Source: Marinoscillum furvescens DSM 4134 (GTDB lineage Bacteria > Bacteroidota > Bacteroidia > Cytophagales > Cyclobacteriaceae). From it: DNA of 64,000 nt. The stretch spans positions 229,434-293,433 of the forward strand of contig NZ_QREG01000005.1 in the NCBI RefSeq assembly GCF_003386095.1, given 5' to 3'. The notes below the pieces were generated by a model. That model was not told where the DNA came from and did no database searches. It worked only from the letters and a program-made list of their open reading frames with translations. Positions 8,606 through 18,606 of this stretch are shown here, in pieces; position 1 is the first letter of the stretch; every line of letters begins with the position of its first letter. The position numbers and the translations under genes are program-made.

Positions 8606-10468
8606 ATGAAAAAATTACTCACTACTTGTTTTGCTACCTTATACTTATGTGCTGCCTATGCACAGGTTCTCACGCCTGATTGGGAATCATCCCTATCGGG
8701 GAAAGTCAAATGGATACAGGTAAACGACTGGGGCATTGTGATTGCCGCATGTGACAATGGCCTTTTTGGGCTTGACCCCAGAGATGGCACCAAGATTTGG
8801 GAGCTATCTGATGTTACCAAAATTCAAGAAGAATATTACAATACCATTCCCGGAACACCTTTGGTGTTGATAGATGACAAAGGTGCTGATGCCAAGACTC
8901 TGATCATTAATGGCCTTAGCGGTGCTCTGGTATTTGACTCCAGAGATGAGGGCATTGAAAAAGTACTAAGCCGTAGGTTGGTCCGCGAAGTAGGGGGGAT
9001 CATGATTACCTATTCCAAAGCGTCGGGAGACGGTGTGGCTCTCTACAATTTCAACGATGGAAAAGAGCTGTGGAATACCCCCATGGAAAAGGCAAAAGGA
9101 CGAACGCTGGCTCAGCCTGTGATAGATAGTGAAGGGCATATTTTGTATGCCAATGGTTCCAGGCTTTTTCGACTGCATGGACAAACTGGAGCAGTCCTTT
9201 GGGAAGCAGAAGCAAAAAAGGATTATATCGACCTTTTTTTCAGCCCAGATGAGGCAACAGTTTTTGCAGTGAGCGGAAGTCCATCAGATCTTTTTAAGGC
9301 TGAGAACGCCGAGCCATCAGCACTTACTGTATCTGGTGGGGTAGGTAAGTTCAGTGTGCAAGCCCATCAGGTAGCTACAGGTGAGCCCATATGGAAAAAA
9401 CCCATTCAGTATAGCAAATCCAAATACTCCGGTGTAGCACTAGGTGAAAGTGATTACTTATTGTTGCATACGCTTTCGGCCAATAGATATTCTTACGACT
9501 CACCAGATCCTTTGTGGAAAAAGGAAAAAATAGGTACTGGAGGTGACCAGCTCGTGGGGGTGTACCCTACCAGCGATGGGATGATCTATGTAGGAGATGA
9601 TGGAAGCGGACGCAATTACTTCAACTATGTAGATGAAGCGGGCAAACCGCTTTGGAAAAAGCGCCCTGTAGTTACCGGCTATATTTCGCATATTGAGGAT
9701 CAGGGAGATGCCATTTTTTATATCACCAGTAAAGGTGCTAATTTCCTGAGTAAAGAAAATGGAAAAGAGCTGTGGACAGGATCAAAGTATCTATCCAGCG
9801 ACTTTCCGGTGAGCTTTGTGAAAGACTCTGATCAAAGTTTTGTGCTCCTTGCAGAGGGCAAACTCATTCGCGTGGATCTGCCGCAGAAGGACTGGTCGGT
9901 AATAGGAAGTAGTTTCGATTTCAAGGGAGAAGTGCCCTCAGGCGTTCGGTTGGTAGGCGAAAAGTATGCGGTGACGGGCAATCAGAATGTCACACTGCTG
10001 GATGCTTCTGGTAATAAAGTTTACCATCAATACTACGAGGCTCCAGACCAAAGCCTGGGGGCTAAACTGGCACTGGGAACACTGAGTGCTGCAGCTGAAG
10101 TTGGAGCGATGGTTTCGGGAATGTCGGCATTTGCCTATGGTTTCACTGGCGCCGTACAGGGGAATGACTCTTATATGAACAAAGCCGAGCAGCAGGCAAT
10201 GATTTCCAATTTTGCTACCGGTGCGGCGGGTGATTTTAGCCAGCTGGCTAAAATGCGTTTTGGTGCGCAGGCGGCTTCCGAGGACTACAAGCTGATACTT
10301 ACCGAGCGTGACAAGCTGCTTGGTTTTGTGAAAATAGACCTGGCAAGTGGTGAAGAGCAAGGCATGGTAGTCACTGCGGATAGGACACCAACTTTTACCG
10401 TAGATGCCGTGACCAACAAGCTTTACCTGAAGTCTGCTGAAGGCAGACTTGCATGCTACGACCTTTAA
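8606..10468 (+). CDS. Secreted PQQ-type beta-propeller protein
   Basis: After a signal peptide ending AYAQ (about residue 20), the chain has repeated blade motifs with a Trp after a short turn: GTKIWEL, GAVLWEA, GEPIWKK, GKPLWKK and GKELWTG. This is the pattern of PQQ/quinoprotein-like propellers such as BamB-type scaffolds. No catalytic set for a quinoprotein dehydrogenase was identified, so a binding scaffold role is more likely. About residues 490-570 are Ala/Gly/Met-rich and less propeller-like. The gene lies 17 bases after the barrel gene and 22 bases before the 1700-residue protein, as part of the same apparent operon. Confidence 0.7.
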   Translation: MKKLLTTCFATLYLCAAYAQVLTPDWESSLSGKVKWIQVNDWGIVIAACDNGLFGLDPRDGTKIWELSDVTKIQEEYYNTIPGTPLVLIDDKGADAKTLIINGLSGALVFDSRDEGIEKVLSRRLVREVGGIMITYSKASGDGVALYNFNDGKELWNTPMEKAKGRTLAQPVIDSEGHILYANGSRLFRLHGQTGAVLWEAEAKKDYIDLFFSPDEATVFAVSGSPSDLFKAENAEPSALTVSGGVGKFSVQAHQVATGEPIWKKPIQYSKSKYSGVALGESDYLLLHTLSANRYSYDSPDPLWKKEKIGTGGDQLVGVYPTSDGMIYVGDDGSGRNYFNYVDEAGKPLWKKRPVVTGYISHIEDQGDAIFYITSKGANFLSKENGKELWTGSKYLSSDFPVSFVKDSDQSFVLLAEGKLIRVDLPQKDWSVIGSSFDFKGEVPSGVRLVGEKYAVTGNQNVTLLDASGNKVYHQYYEAPDQSLGAKLALGTLSAAAEVGAMVSGMSAFAYGFTGAVQGNDSYMNKAEQQAMISNFATGAAGDFSQLAKMRFGAQAASEDYKLILTERDKLLGFVKIDLASGEEQGMVVTADRTPTFTVDAVTNKLYLKSAEGRLACYDL

Positions 10469-10490
10469 TCACTGACGAATCGCCTGGCCC

Positions 10491-13400
10491 ATGATTGCTT
10501 TCAGACTTATTTCATTACTTAAAACACGTTCGCTTGCCTTGCTCTTGTGGTTGTTGTCTTGTGTGACGCATGCCCAGGTAGAGCATTACCCGGCTAATGT
10601 AACACCCACGCTTTCACACCCATACTCTGCGTATTTCAGTGACTACATAGAAGTAGGTAGCGAGCGTCTGGTAGGCAACATTGTTTTCAATGACTTCAAT
10701 GAAGCATCATGGACTTTTAAGTTAAAACTCACCATTTCAGGCACCAATGTGAGCCTGCAAACCAAGCCGGGGTTTACTCCTACCACGCCTATCACTGTAC
10801 TACCCGGAGAGCCATACCGGCTCTCCGGTAGTGAGTGGGCCGAGTACTTCAATTTTCAAAATCTAAACATAAAGGGAGATGCCAATGCCCTGATTAACTC
10901 CGGCAGGCTGCCCGAGGGCATGTATTCTTTTTGCCTGCAGGTGCTGGATTATGACACTGGGGACCCTTTGTCTATGGAGGTGTGCAGTCAGGTATGGATT
11001 CAGCTCATGGATCCTCCGCGTACCTTGAGTCCGGAATGTGATAAAATCATAGACCCTATCACGTCTGCTCAGTTTCCAATTACATGGCAGTCCTTCAACA
11101 CTGTAAACCCAAACGGCCAGAATGTAGACTATCAGCTGACGATGTGGGAGTTGTTGGATGTCAATGCCAACCCATTGAGTGCGGTGGCCAATGGCCAGGC
11201 ACTGCAAGTGTATCAGAGTGATATTGTCAACAATACTTCTATCACCTATGGACCTACTCAGCCACTACTGGAGGTAGGCAAAACCTATATCTATCGTGTG
11301 CAAGCCCTGGAGCAAGAAGGCCGAAACTATTATAAAAACGACGGCTTCAGTGAGTATTGCTATTTTCATTATGGCTATCCCACGGGTGGTAAAATTTCCC
11401 TCTTATACCCCGACGATGAAGCTGGGTTTAGTAGGGGCATGGTGCCTCAAGTGATCTGGTCGAGTCCCAGCCAGATGGTGCCCGGTATTGGCATCAATTA
11501 TGAACTCACCATCAAGGAGCTCAACGAAAACCAGGACCCGGAGCAAGGGATCATTGCCAATCCGGTTTGGTTTTCGAAAAAGACGCCTCTAATTACCATA
11601 CCAAATCAGCAACCTCAGGAGATCGGCAGACTTAAAATAGAGCAGCGTTATGCCTGGCAGGTAAAGGCTTTTTCAGGTGATGTAGAAGTTGCGAGTAGTG
11701 AGGTGTCTACATTTTTCGGTCCTAGCCTGGTGGAGCAGTTTTATGCTGGTAACAGCACTGTACTCGTAGACTATATTTCCAATAAAGATCTGAATGCGCT
11801 TAGCGGAGGGGGAAGGGCTTTGCTTTCGGACAGTAAAGACGACTGGGTAGAAGTATCATTTACAGATCTGGTGGTCAGCGAAAGCAATGGGTATTACTAC
11901 CTCGAAGCAGGAGAGATAGTTACTGAGATTGAGCCACGCACCTATTCATTAGCTCCACACTTTGAAGACAATGGCGCGGGAGAGTTTATCTACGACGCAT
12001 TTAAACTCACCAAAGATGGCCTGCGCATTCGTGGCAAGTTTCACTGGGACCTTCCCTTTCCAGTGGAGGAAGGGAGCAGTACACAGTTGGTATCCAAAGA
12101 GGCCTGGGTTAGTTTCAATGGGTTTACTCCTTTTGGTAACCTGTTTATGGCGGAAGAGGAATATGATTTATTTGACCCATCAGGGTTTGCCCTTCGTATC
12201 TCGGAAAGCAGTAGGGTTTATATCAATCAGGAAAAATTCCGCTTTGAGCTGAAAGGGGCAGTAAAAGCTCCAACCCATGTGCAGTCTACAGCCATGGAGC
12301 GTGCACGGTGGGCATTCTTCGATGCAGAGCAAGTAGGTGTGATTCGTGCCGAAGACACAGAAACCTTTTTGGCAATGGATGGCGCTGGCATTGCTATCCA
12401 GCCTTTAGCCAGTGTCATTGATTTTTCTGACAATGAATCTCCAGGCCAGCATGCAGACAATCCTTACTGGAAAGGGATCTACCTCGAGGAGGCCAGGGTG
12501 TCGCTTCCCGGTGGGTTTGACTATGATGACCAGTTAAATGTAGATGTGCCCGTGGAAGAAACCATCAAGCAGAACGAAACGGATGGTGCCGAGCTTTGGG
12601 TCGTACATTCTGGCGTGCACTTAGATGTAAATCTGGATTTATCAGGGTCAGAAGCATATTTTAATACTTTTCCTGCCGAATACACTTCCTTAAAACTTGT
12701 CTTGTCCAATCAAAATGTAGATGCAGCAAGCAAGTTGGAAGGGAAATTTTTTATTCCATTAATATCTACCGAAAAGCCCTTCACGTTTGAGTCTCAGTTG
12801 TGCAACAAGGGGTTTCGCCCCGGAGTGGTAGCGGATATAGCGGGCACTACTTTTAAGCACAACCCTGAAGGTGGTGACCTCACCTTGGATATAGCCATCA
12901 AAAAAGCACAGATCGTGGATAAGGAACGCATCCAGATGACATTGGATCTGTCCTGGCCATCACTGGATGTTTCTTTTGAGGGTGTACCAAACTTCAATGT
13001 TTGGGGGAATTATTCGATAGGTTTTTTTACTCCTGAAGGCATCGTAGCACTTGCAGAGCAGGTAAAAACGACCTTCAAAGATTACCCTGTCACCATAGAC
13101 GCGTTGAGTGCCGGGCGAAATGAGGATGCCTATGGGATAGCTATCTCCGGAAAAGTAGTAATGGGTGAAGATGTAGCCGGAGATGATGGGGCGCCGGCTT
13201 TTAACCTCTATTCGCTACACAAAAACCCTCTGCTCGACAAAGATTACATTCCTGCGCAGGTTCAGGGTGCATTTGACCTGGGAGCATCTCAGGATGGCTT
13301 GGCAGCTATAGAAGCAGAAATGGCGGCATTGGAAGCCGATATGGTCAAAGAGCTAGAAGCTGAAAAGGCTGCTCTGGAATCATCTGCTCAGCAAGCATTG

Positions 13401-15593
13401 TCGGCAGCAGCATCCGCTATGGGCGGTCAGGAATATGAGGTGTCCGACATGGTAGACCAATCCGATGAGTCTGAAGAAAAAGTAGATTTTGCCACTGTCA
13501 AAGAAGAACTCATCGTTTACCTGGAGCTATTGCAAGGTATGATGAGCAACCCGGAGCAGGCTGAAAAAATCGGGTTGCTCATTACTGAAATTAAAAAGGA
13601 TAACGGGCAGCTGAATGACCTGGCGCATATCATGAAAGACCTGAAAGGGTTTGCAGCCAAGTTTGCCTCAGATCAGCTCACTTCCATGGCCGAAAAAATT
13701 CTCGAACCTGTGGACCGGCTGACCAATAAAATCAATGGTGAAATCCTCAAGAAGTCTAATCAGCTGACGGGTACAGTAGAGACTCAAATTGAAAATGCTG
13801 TAAACAGTGCAGTGGATGAAGCTGCCAACAGAGTGATCAGCAAGTTGCAGGACAAGGCGCCTAACATTGCTGAAGTAGTAGGTGAAGTAGTGGTATCGGT
13901 AAAAGCACGAGTAATTGCCAGAGTGTCCAACTCTTTCAGTGCTGCCGTCAACGAAAATATCACCTTCCCGCTCACCAGCTTTGTGTCTGCTAATCTAAGT
14001 GATCGGGCGCATCGGGTGTTGGAAAACACCATCAGTACCGTGGTGATGGGGGCTCTCAATTCCGATAAGAAACCAGCCGACATGATGAATGAGGTAGTGG
14101 CTGGGCTTGAAGAAGAGTTTGAGAGTATGGGAGAGGATGTGAAAGGGAGTGTGGACCTGGACAAGATGATGTCTGCCATCCGTAAGGTGGGTAGTGATGC
14201 TATCGAAGGTATTAAGCCAGCTGAAATAGCGGATGATATCAGCAAGGCTGCCATAGATGCCATCGGTGGAGCGGTGGCTAATATGGCTGCTGATAAACTT
14301 GGAGAGTTGGCCAATAATGCGCTTGGAGACCAAATAGGCATCGATGTACCCGTAGATTTCGGTGCAGCAGGGGCCAAACTCCTCTCCGGAGGTAGCCCGA
14401 AGGACCTGCTTTTTGACCCCATTCCTGTAAAGGTGCGCTCTCCGGCTCTCGACATTAACGGGCTGATTCATTTTATGAAAGATCACCCGATCTATGGCGA
14501 TGGGTTTGCCGGTGATGTGCAAGCACTTATTAAAAAGCCCAACACGTTTGCCATCAATGTGATCTACATCAATGGCCGAAAAGAAGGCGTGAGCTACTGG
14601 ATGGTAGAAGTGGGTGGAGCGGCTGCTGCCGCTAGTCCAGAGCAGGGTGAGGATGGGCCTTCGGCCAGTACTGCAGAAGCCGGCGGAGAGATGTCTGGTG
14701 AGATGAAAGAGCCTGAAGGTGCCAAAATCGGTCCGCTGGAAATTATGGCGCTTCGTGGGCGGGTGTACCACCATATGTCTGCCGAGGGGCTCGGTGAGCT
14801 GAAGCCTGATGCAAATACCAACTACGGCGCCTACTTGCACCTCATCATGTATGGGCCTAAGAACGGGGATAAGATGCGCCTCGAAATAGAGGCAGCTATG
14901 AGTACCTATGCTACAGGCGATTATGCGTTTAGCTTCGATGGCAACGCACAGTTTGTCAATCAGAACCCGAGCGTAAACAAGGTGGACAAAGATGCGGCCA
15001 TTCAGGCTGAACTTTCTTTGAAGTATAATTCTGCAGAAAAGCACTTTTTTGGCTTTGCTTCCGCGGTAATACAAACCAAAGCACTATGTGCTTCAGGGAG
15101 TCTGCTCATAGATGTGAAGCCCGGGGCCTGGCGAGTAGCTATTGGTAGCAAAGAAGAAAAGATACGTTTTGTGATGGCCTGTGTAGGGTTTGGGCCTACA
15201 GGTTGGCTGGATATGAACCAAAACATTATCGAACTGGGATTGGGACTGGAATTTATCTTCAGGACTACCATAAACCTCGACGTAGGTGTGGCAGCTATTG
15301 GCTTATTGATCGACGCGGGTGCTGCGGCAGGTATTCAGGCCATCATTCAGCACAAGCCCGAGTTTATGGTGATGGAAGCCGGTGTGTGGCTGGAGCTTTG
15401 GGCAAAAATCCTTCTGACTTACAAGCTGCCTATCAAAAAAGGATCAGTAACGCTGGCAGACATCTATGTGGCAGTGGATGCCATGATGCGCTTTAATCCA
15501 CCGCCTACACTACTCTATGGTGATGCTCAGGCCAGGATCAAGGTGCTGCTCTTCAATTTTAGTTTAGATAAGGAATTTGAAATGACAATGTGA
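10491..15593 (+). CDS. Very large secreted protein (1700 aa), TANFOR-like N-terminal region, function unknown
   Basis: A long signal segment ends CVTHAQ (about residue 29). Residues about 30-410 are Ig/FN3-like and recall the repeat region called TANFOR in Bacteroidetes proteins; this assignment is tentative. Residues about 430-930 are beta-rich. From about 937 to 1300 the chain becomes strongly helical, Ala/Glu/Met/Val-rich and of low complexity (for example IEAEMAALEADMVKELEAEK), suggesting a long amphipathic helix bundle. About 1380-1700 returns to beta structure with small hydrophobic stretches (AAIGLLIDAGAAAG) and ends FEMTM. No catalytic motif was seen. Between the propeller and HEAT genes (gaps of 22 and 1 bases) it is probably the largest structural part of an envelope complex. 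Whether it forms a pore, a spacer or a carrier cannot be told from sequence. Confidence 0.7.
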   Translation: MIAFRLISLLKTRSLALLLWLLSCVTHAQVEHYPANVTPTLSHPYSAYFSDYIEVGSERLVGNIVFNDFNEASWTFKLKLTISGTNVSLQTKPGFTPTTPITVLPGEPYRLSGSEWAEYFNFQNLNIKGDANALINSGRLPEGMYSFCLQVLDYDTGDPLSMEVCSQVWIQLMDPPRTLSPECDKIIDPITSAQFPITWQSFNTVNPNGQNVDYQLTMWELLDVNANPLSAVANGQALQVYQSDIVNNTSITYGPTQPLLEVGKTYIYRVQALEQEGRNYYKNDGFSEYCYFHYGYPTGGKISLLYPDDEAGFSRGMVPQVIWSSPSQMVPGIGINYELTIKELNENQDPEQGIIANPVWFSKKTPLITIPNQQPQEIGRLKIEQRYAWQVKAFSGDVEVASSEVSTFFGPSLVEQFYAGNSTVLVDYISNKDLNALSGGGRALLSDSKDDWVEVSFTDLVVSESNGYYYLEAGEIVTEIEPRTYSLAPHFEDNGAGEFIYDAFKLTKDGLRIRGKFHWDLPFPVEEGSSTQLVSKEAWVSFNGFTPFGNLFMAEEEYDLFDPSGFALRISESSRVYINQEKFRFELKGAVKAPTHVQSTAMERARWAFFDAEQVGVIRAEDTETFLAMDGAGIAIQPLASVIDFSDNESPGQHADNPYWKGIYLEEARVSLPGGFDYDDQLNVDVPVEETIKQNETDGAELWVVHSGVHLDVNLDLSGSEAYFNTFPAEYTSLKLVLSNQNVDAASKLEGKFFIPLISTEKPFTFESQLCNKGFRPGVVADIAGTTFKHNPEGGDLTLDIAIKKAQIVDKERIQMTLDLSWPSLDVSFEGVPNFNVWGNYSIGFFTPEGIVALAEQVKTTFKDYPVTIDALSAGRNEDAYGIAISGKVVMGEDVAGDDGAPAFNLYSLHKNPLLDKDYIPAQVQGAFDLGASQDGLAAIEAEMAALEADMVKELEAEKAALESSAQQALSAAASAMGGQEYEVSDMVDQSDESEEKVDFATVKEELIVYLELLQGMMSNPEQAEKIGLLITEIKKDNGQLNDLAHIMKDLKGFAAKFASDQLTSMAEKILEPVDRLTNKINGEILKKSNQLTGTVETQIENAVNSAVDEAANRVISKLQDKAPNIAEVVGEVVVSVKARVIARVSNSFSAAVNENITFPLTSFVSANLSDRAHRVLENTISTVVMGALNSDKKPADMMNEVVAGLEEEFESMGEDVKGSVDLDKMMSAIRKVGSDAIEGIKPAEIADDISKAAIDAIGGAVANMAADKLGELANNALGDQIGIDVPVDFGAAGAKLLSGGSPKDLLFDPIPVKVRSPALDINGLIHFMKDHPIYGDGFAGDVQALIKKPNTFAINVIYINGRKEGVSYWMVEVGGAAAAASPEQGEDGPSASTAEAGGEMSGEMKEPEGAKIGPLEIMALRGRVYHHMSAEGLGELKPDANTNYGAYLHLIMYGPKNGDKMRLEIEAAMSTYATGDYAFSFDGNAQFVNQNPSVNKVDKDAAIQAELSLKYNSAEKHFFGFASAVIQTKALCASGSLLIDVKPGAWRVAIGSKEEKIRFVMACVGFGPTGWLDMNQNIIELGLGLEFIFRTTINLDVGVAAIGLLIDAGAAAGIQAIIQHKPEFMVMEAGVWLELWAKILLTYKLPIKKGSVTLADIYVAVDAMMRFNPPPTLLYGDAQARIKVLLFNFSLDKEFEMTM

Positions 15594-15594
15594 T

Positions 15595-16533
15595 ATGAAA
15601 CTTAAAAAGTGTGTTTTGATATTAATATCTGTTTTGCTTTTTGTGAGCCCTGCCAGTGCTCAGTCATATGAGGATTTTTCAGCTTATCTAGCAGCCATTC
15701 GCCCACAGGCAGCAGCAGGTACCATTCCTGCATTACCATATGGCTGGTTGCGAACGAATGCGAATGATGTCAGTTTGGTAGCGGATATACAGACAGGCGC
15801 CGAGGACACCGTGCAAATCATTCGGCGTGTTGCCTATCAGGCGGCAGAGGTAGTAGTAGGTGCATCTTCTTCGTCTGCCATTCGGCAAAATGCGTTTTCA
15901 GTGTTAATGTCAGGGCTTTCGGACAACGATCTGGCCCTGCAGGGCATTGTATTACAGTTGCTGGCTACACAAGATGGAGCGCTGTTCTCTGATGAGGACC
16001 TACGTGTACTCATCAGTAAATTAGATGCTGGTATTCCGGGCAAAGAGGCTTTGCTCAAGCTGTTGGGCAGGCTCAACGCTAGCGAAGCGACAGAGGAAAT
16101 CCGACAATTCACCACGGCAGGAAATAAGGCGACCATTCGGTGGGCTGCATACCTGGCACTAGCCCGGCTGGGTGATGAAGAGGCCATCGATAGACTGATC
16201 CAAAAAGTGAACGGGCTGACAGTCAATAGCGATGTAGTGTACGATATTTTGCCAGGACTCATATATACCCGTCAAAAAGAGGTTTTTGATTTGCTGGTAA
16301 AAGAACTCTACAACGATGAGCGTAACTGCGAACCTGCCGATCCTGATCAGTACAGGCCCATTCGTTGTGGCTATCGCATCATGGAACTACTGGCTCCGCA
16401 CGTAGAAGGTTTTCCTGTCGCGGTAAGTGCCTCTGGTGATCTGGATACGCGCAATTACCGACAAGCGCTACTCGGCGTTCGCGAATGGTTCGCTGCTAAT
16501 CCTAACTATCAACTAACTGAGCCTCGTGACTAG
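15595..16533 (+). CDS. Secreted HEAT-repeat protein
   Basis: The signal peptide ends SPASAQ (about residue 23). The remainder is mostly paired helices of HEAT type, for example ALQGIVLQLLATQDG and IRWAAYLALARLGDEEAIDRL, a fold used for protein-protein binding. There is no sign of an enzymatic motif. The ATG lies one base after the stop of the 1700-residue protein, and the 3' end overlaps the next gene by eight bases, so it belongs to the same transcription unit. A scaffold or adaptor role in the envelope complex is inferred. Confidence 0.7.
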   Translation: MKLKKCVLILISVLLFVSPASAQSYEDFSAYLAAIRPQAAAGTIPALPYGWLRTNANDVSLVADIQTGAEDTVQIIRRVAYQAAEVVVGASSSSAIRQNAFSVLMSGLSDNDLALQGIVLQLLATQDGALFSDEDLRVLISKLDAGIPGKEALLKLLGRLNASEATEEIRQFTTAGNKATIRWAAYLALARLGDEEAIDRLIQKVNGLTVNSDVVYDILPGLIYTRQKEVFDLLVKELYNDERNCEPADPDQYRPIRCGYRIMELLAPHVEGFPVAVSASGDLDTRNYRQALLGVREWFAANPNYQLTEPRD

Positions 16534-18598
16534 TCGAATAATAATATTCTTTCTGTGGCTTTTTATGGTCCTGGCTGGAGTAGCGCAAAACTACCCCACC
16601 CAGACCCGCGAGCTCCCGCCTGTCACCATCACCGAAGAGCGTGCCCGTGACCTCATGCGCCAGCTCACCGACCTGGATGCCTTCATGCATGCTGTCGGTA
16701 TCAAAAACATCGCCAACGACCAGCGCCTGGAAGCCTTCGCTACTGGCTTTGCCGAGCGCAATCAGATAGAAGCCTTCACCATCGGCTACATCGATAGCGA
16801 CGAACTCTGGCCACGGGTATTTCGCAACATCCGCCTCAAAAAGCTCAATAACATCACCACCGATCAGCTGCTGGCCGCCCACATCCTGTTTATTCCTCAG
16901 GACGATGGCTATACCGTAGAGCTCAAGCTAGAAGGCAAAACCACCGAAGTATACGAGCTACTGGAGCTCACCAAAGAAGAAGTAAACCTCATCGCCAAAG
17001 AAACCAGCGACCAGCAGCTGGGCAGCACCGTCTATGCCAAGCCCAAAGAAGCCCGCGAGACCGTAGTGAGCGCCATGATCGCTGCCTTGCAGCGAGTGGA
17101 GGGGAATAGCAGAGTGGACAATAATGGAGATGATTGGGTGGTCGATAGTGAAGAGAATGTATCTCAAGGTGGCTCTGGAAGTGGTGGTTCAGATACCGGA
17201 AATCCTACACCTTCCGATTCTACAAATCAAATATCACCAGATAGTCTGCTCATAGTCCAGGCCAGATTAATGACCGAACTGATCACCTATTTTGATAATG
17301 AGATAGACTACTGGTTGCTCAATAATGGGAAAGGCCCACTTGACATGGAAGAAATCAGAAGGCTGCAGGAACTGCCGAGTTGTTTACCTGATGATGAAGG
17401 GCAACTGGAAAGAATCCAAACAGCTCTCAATGGCTTAGTAGAAGATGTTTCAGGCTTTTTAACCAGCTTGTTTGAAACAGAAGACAATCAGGAAACCTTA
17501 GACGAAATATGCCAAGATCTGGACACTACGCAAGAATCCTTATTAACCCAGCTTACCGAAGATGAACTGGCAACCTGTGAAGAAATGCTTTGTGAATATT
17601 TAGAGGAAGAAGAAGTGGAATATACTATTGTGCTTCGGGATGATGGAGAAGAAATAGAAGCAGGGGCATATGTATTGATAACTGCCGAACCGGAGATGCC
17701 AGCTTTATCTGTAGAAGCTGTATCAGAAAGCACCAGCGAAATAGAAGTAAAGCTGCGATTGAAGATCGAGTACCGCAGGGACATCCGGCAGGACGAAGAT
17801 TATTTTCCTGCCAATGGATGGTATGAAACCAATCTAAATGAAGAATGGGAAATTGATTTTGGTGATAGGATACGTGGTGGCCGGGCTACACTCTACACGG
17901 AGATAGGCGAATCCAGGGACACGATCATTTTTCATATACGCGGTACGAACCCTACAGCACAGGCGGTACAGGATTATATTGAAGAAGAAGATTACGATGA
18001 CACCTGGTTCTTTACCCGGTTGATCCGACAGGAATCCAATTACATACATTTTAACAATGGCACGAATTATGGGCCGGAATGGACGGACAGTCAGGGCTGC
18101 CCGAACTGGGGACCACCTCATGGTTGGGGTTTGTGCCAGTTAGATCTGTTGGCCGGAGGGCAACGGCCGACTGCCCAGGAGCTCTGGAGTTGGAAGGCCA
18201 ATGTGGATCGAGGATATGACTTCCTGACCGGTGAGAAATTCAATATTGCAGAAGTTCATATTGCAGGAGAAATGGTAGCTGTAAATACTTGGAATACGGC
18301 AAATCCAACCGATTTAGTGGAAGGCCATGCCGATCAGGAAGAAGGGAACAATACCAATTCAGTAACTTATACCTATGCTTCCAGTGACAGCTTTGATTTT
18401 GACTGGGGGGATCTGGATGCAGGTTCGGAATCTTTTTTAGATGCGGTTTGGATCAAAAGTTACAACGGAAACTCCAGAGGATATTATTATAGATTAGTGG
18501 CACCTACCAGGGAGGGAGAAAAGCCTGAATGGGAATTAAGGAGAACCAATATTCATGACCATAATTATGTCGGAGCTGTCAGCGGCCGAGCAGAATAA
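16526..18598 (+). CDS. Secreted protein with conserved-type N-terminus and lysozyme-like C-terminal tip (candidate exported effector)
   Basis: A GTG start overlaps the HEAT gene by eight bases; a signal peptide ends AGVAQ (about residue 21). Residues to about 190 form a helical module, then comes a Gly/Ser/Thr/Pro linker (GGSGSGGSDTGNPTPSD), an acidic helical middle part and a beta-rich segment. A C-terminal part has hallmarks of the lysozyme/lytic transglycosylase fold: RQESN with a candidate catalytic Glu503, and HGWGLCQLD at 532-540, matching the G-x-G-x-x-Q signature region. Base composition breaks near 17100: bases 16591-16680 are 61 of 90 G+C, while the later part is visibly AT-richer. 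A fixed N-terminus with a transferred tip is the pattern of polymorphic toxins. Enzymatic activity is inferred. Confidence 0.6.
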   Translation: MTSRIIIFFLWLFMVLAGVAQNYPTQTRELPPVTITEERARDLMRQLTDLDAFMHAVGIKNIANDQRLEAFATGFAERNQIEAFTIGYIDSDELWPRVFRNIRLKKLNNITTDQLLAAHILFIPQDDGYTVELKLEGKTTEVYELLELTKEEVNLIAKETSDQQLGSTVYAKPKEARETVVSAMIAALQRVEGNSRVDNNGDDWVVDSEENVSQGGSGSGGSDTGNPTPSDSTNQISPDSLLIVQARLMTELITYFDNEIDYWLLNNGKGPLDMEEIRRLQELPSCLPDDEGQLERIQTALNGLVEDVSGFLTSLFETEDNQETLDEICQDLDTTQESLLTQLTEDELATCEEMLCEYLEEEEVEYTIVLRDDGEEIEAGAYVLITAEPEMPALSVEAVSESTSEIEVKLRLKIEYRRDIRQDEDYFPANGWYETNLNEEWEIDFGDRIRGGRATLYTEIGESRDTIIFHIRGTNPTAQAVQDYIEEEDYDDTWFFTRLIRQESNYIHFNNGTNYGPEWTDSQGCPNWGPPHGWGLCQLDLLAGGQRPTAQELWSWKANVDRGYDFLTGEKFNIAEVHIAGEMVAVNTWNTANPTDLVEGHADQEEGNNTNSVTYTYASSDSFDFDWGDLDAGSESFLDAVWIKSYNGNSRGYYYRLVAPTREGEKPEWELRRTNIHDHNYVGAVSGRAE

Positions 18599-18606
18599 AC
18601 TAAATA

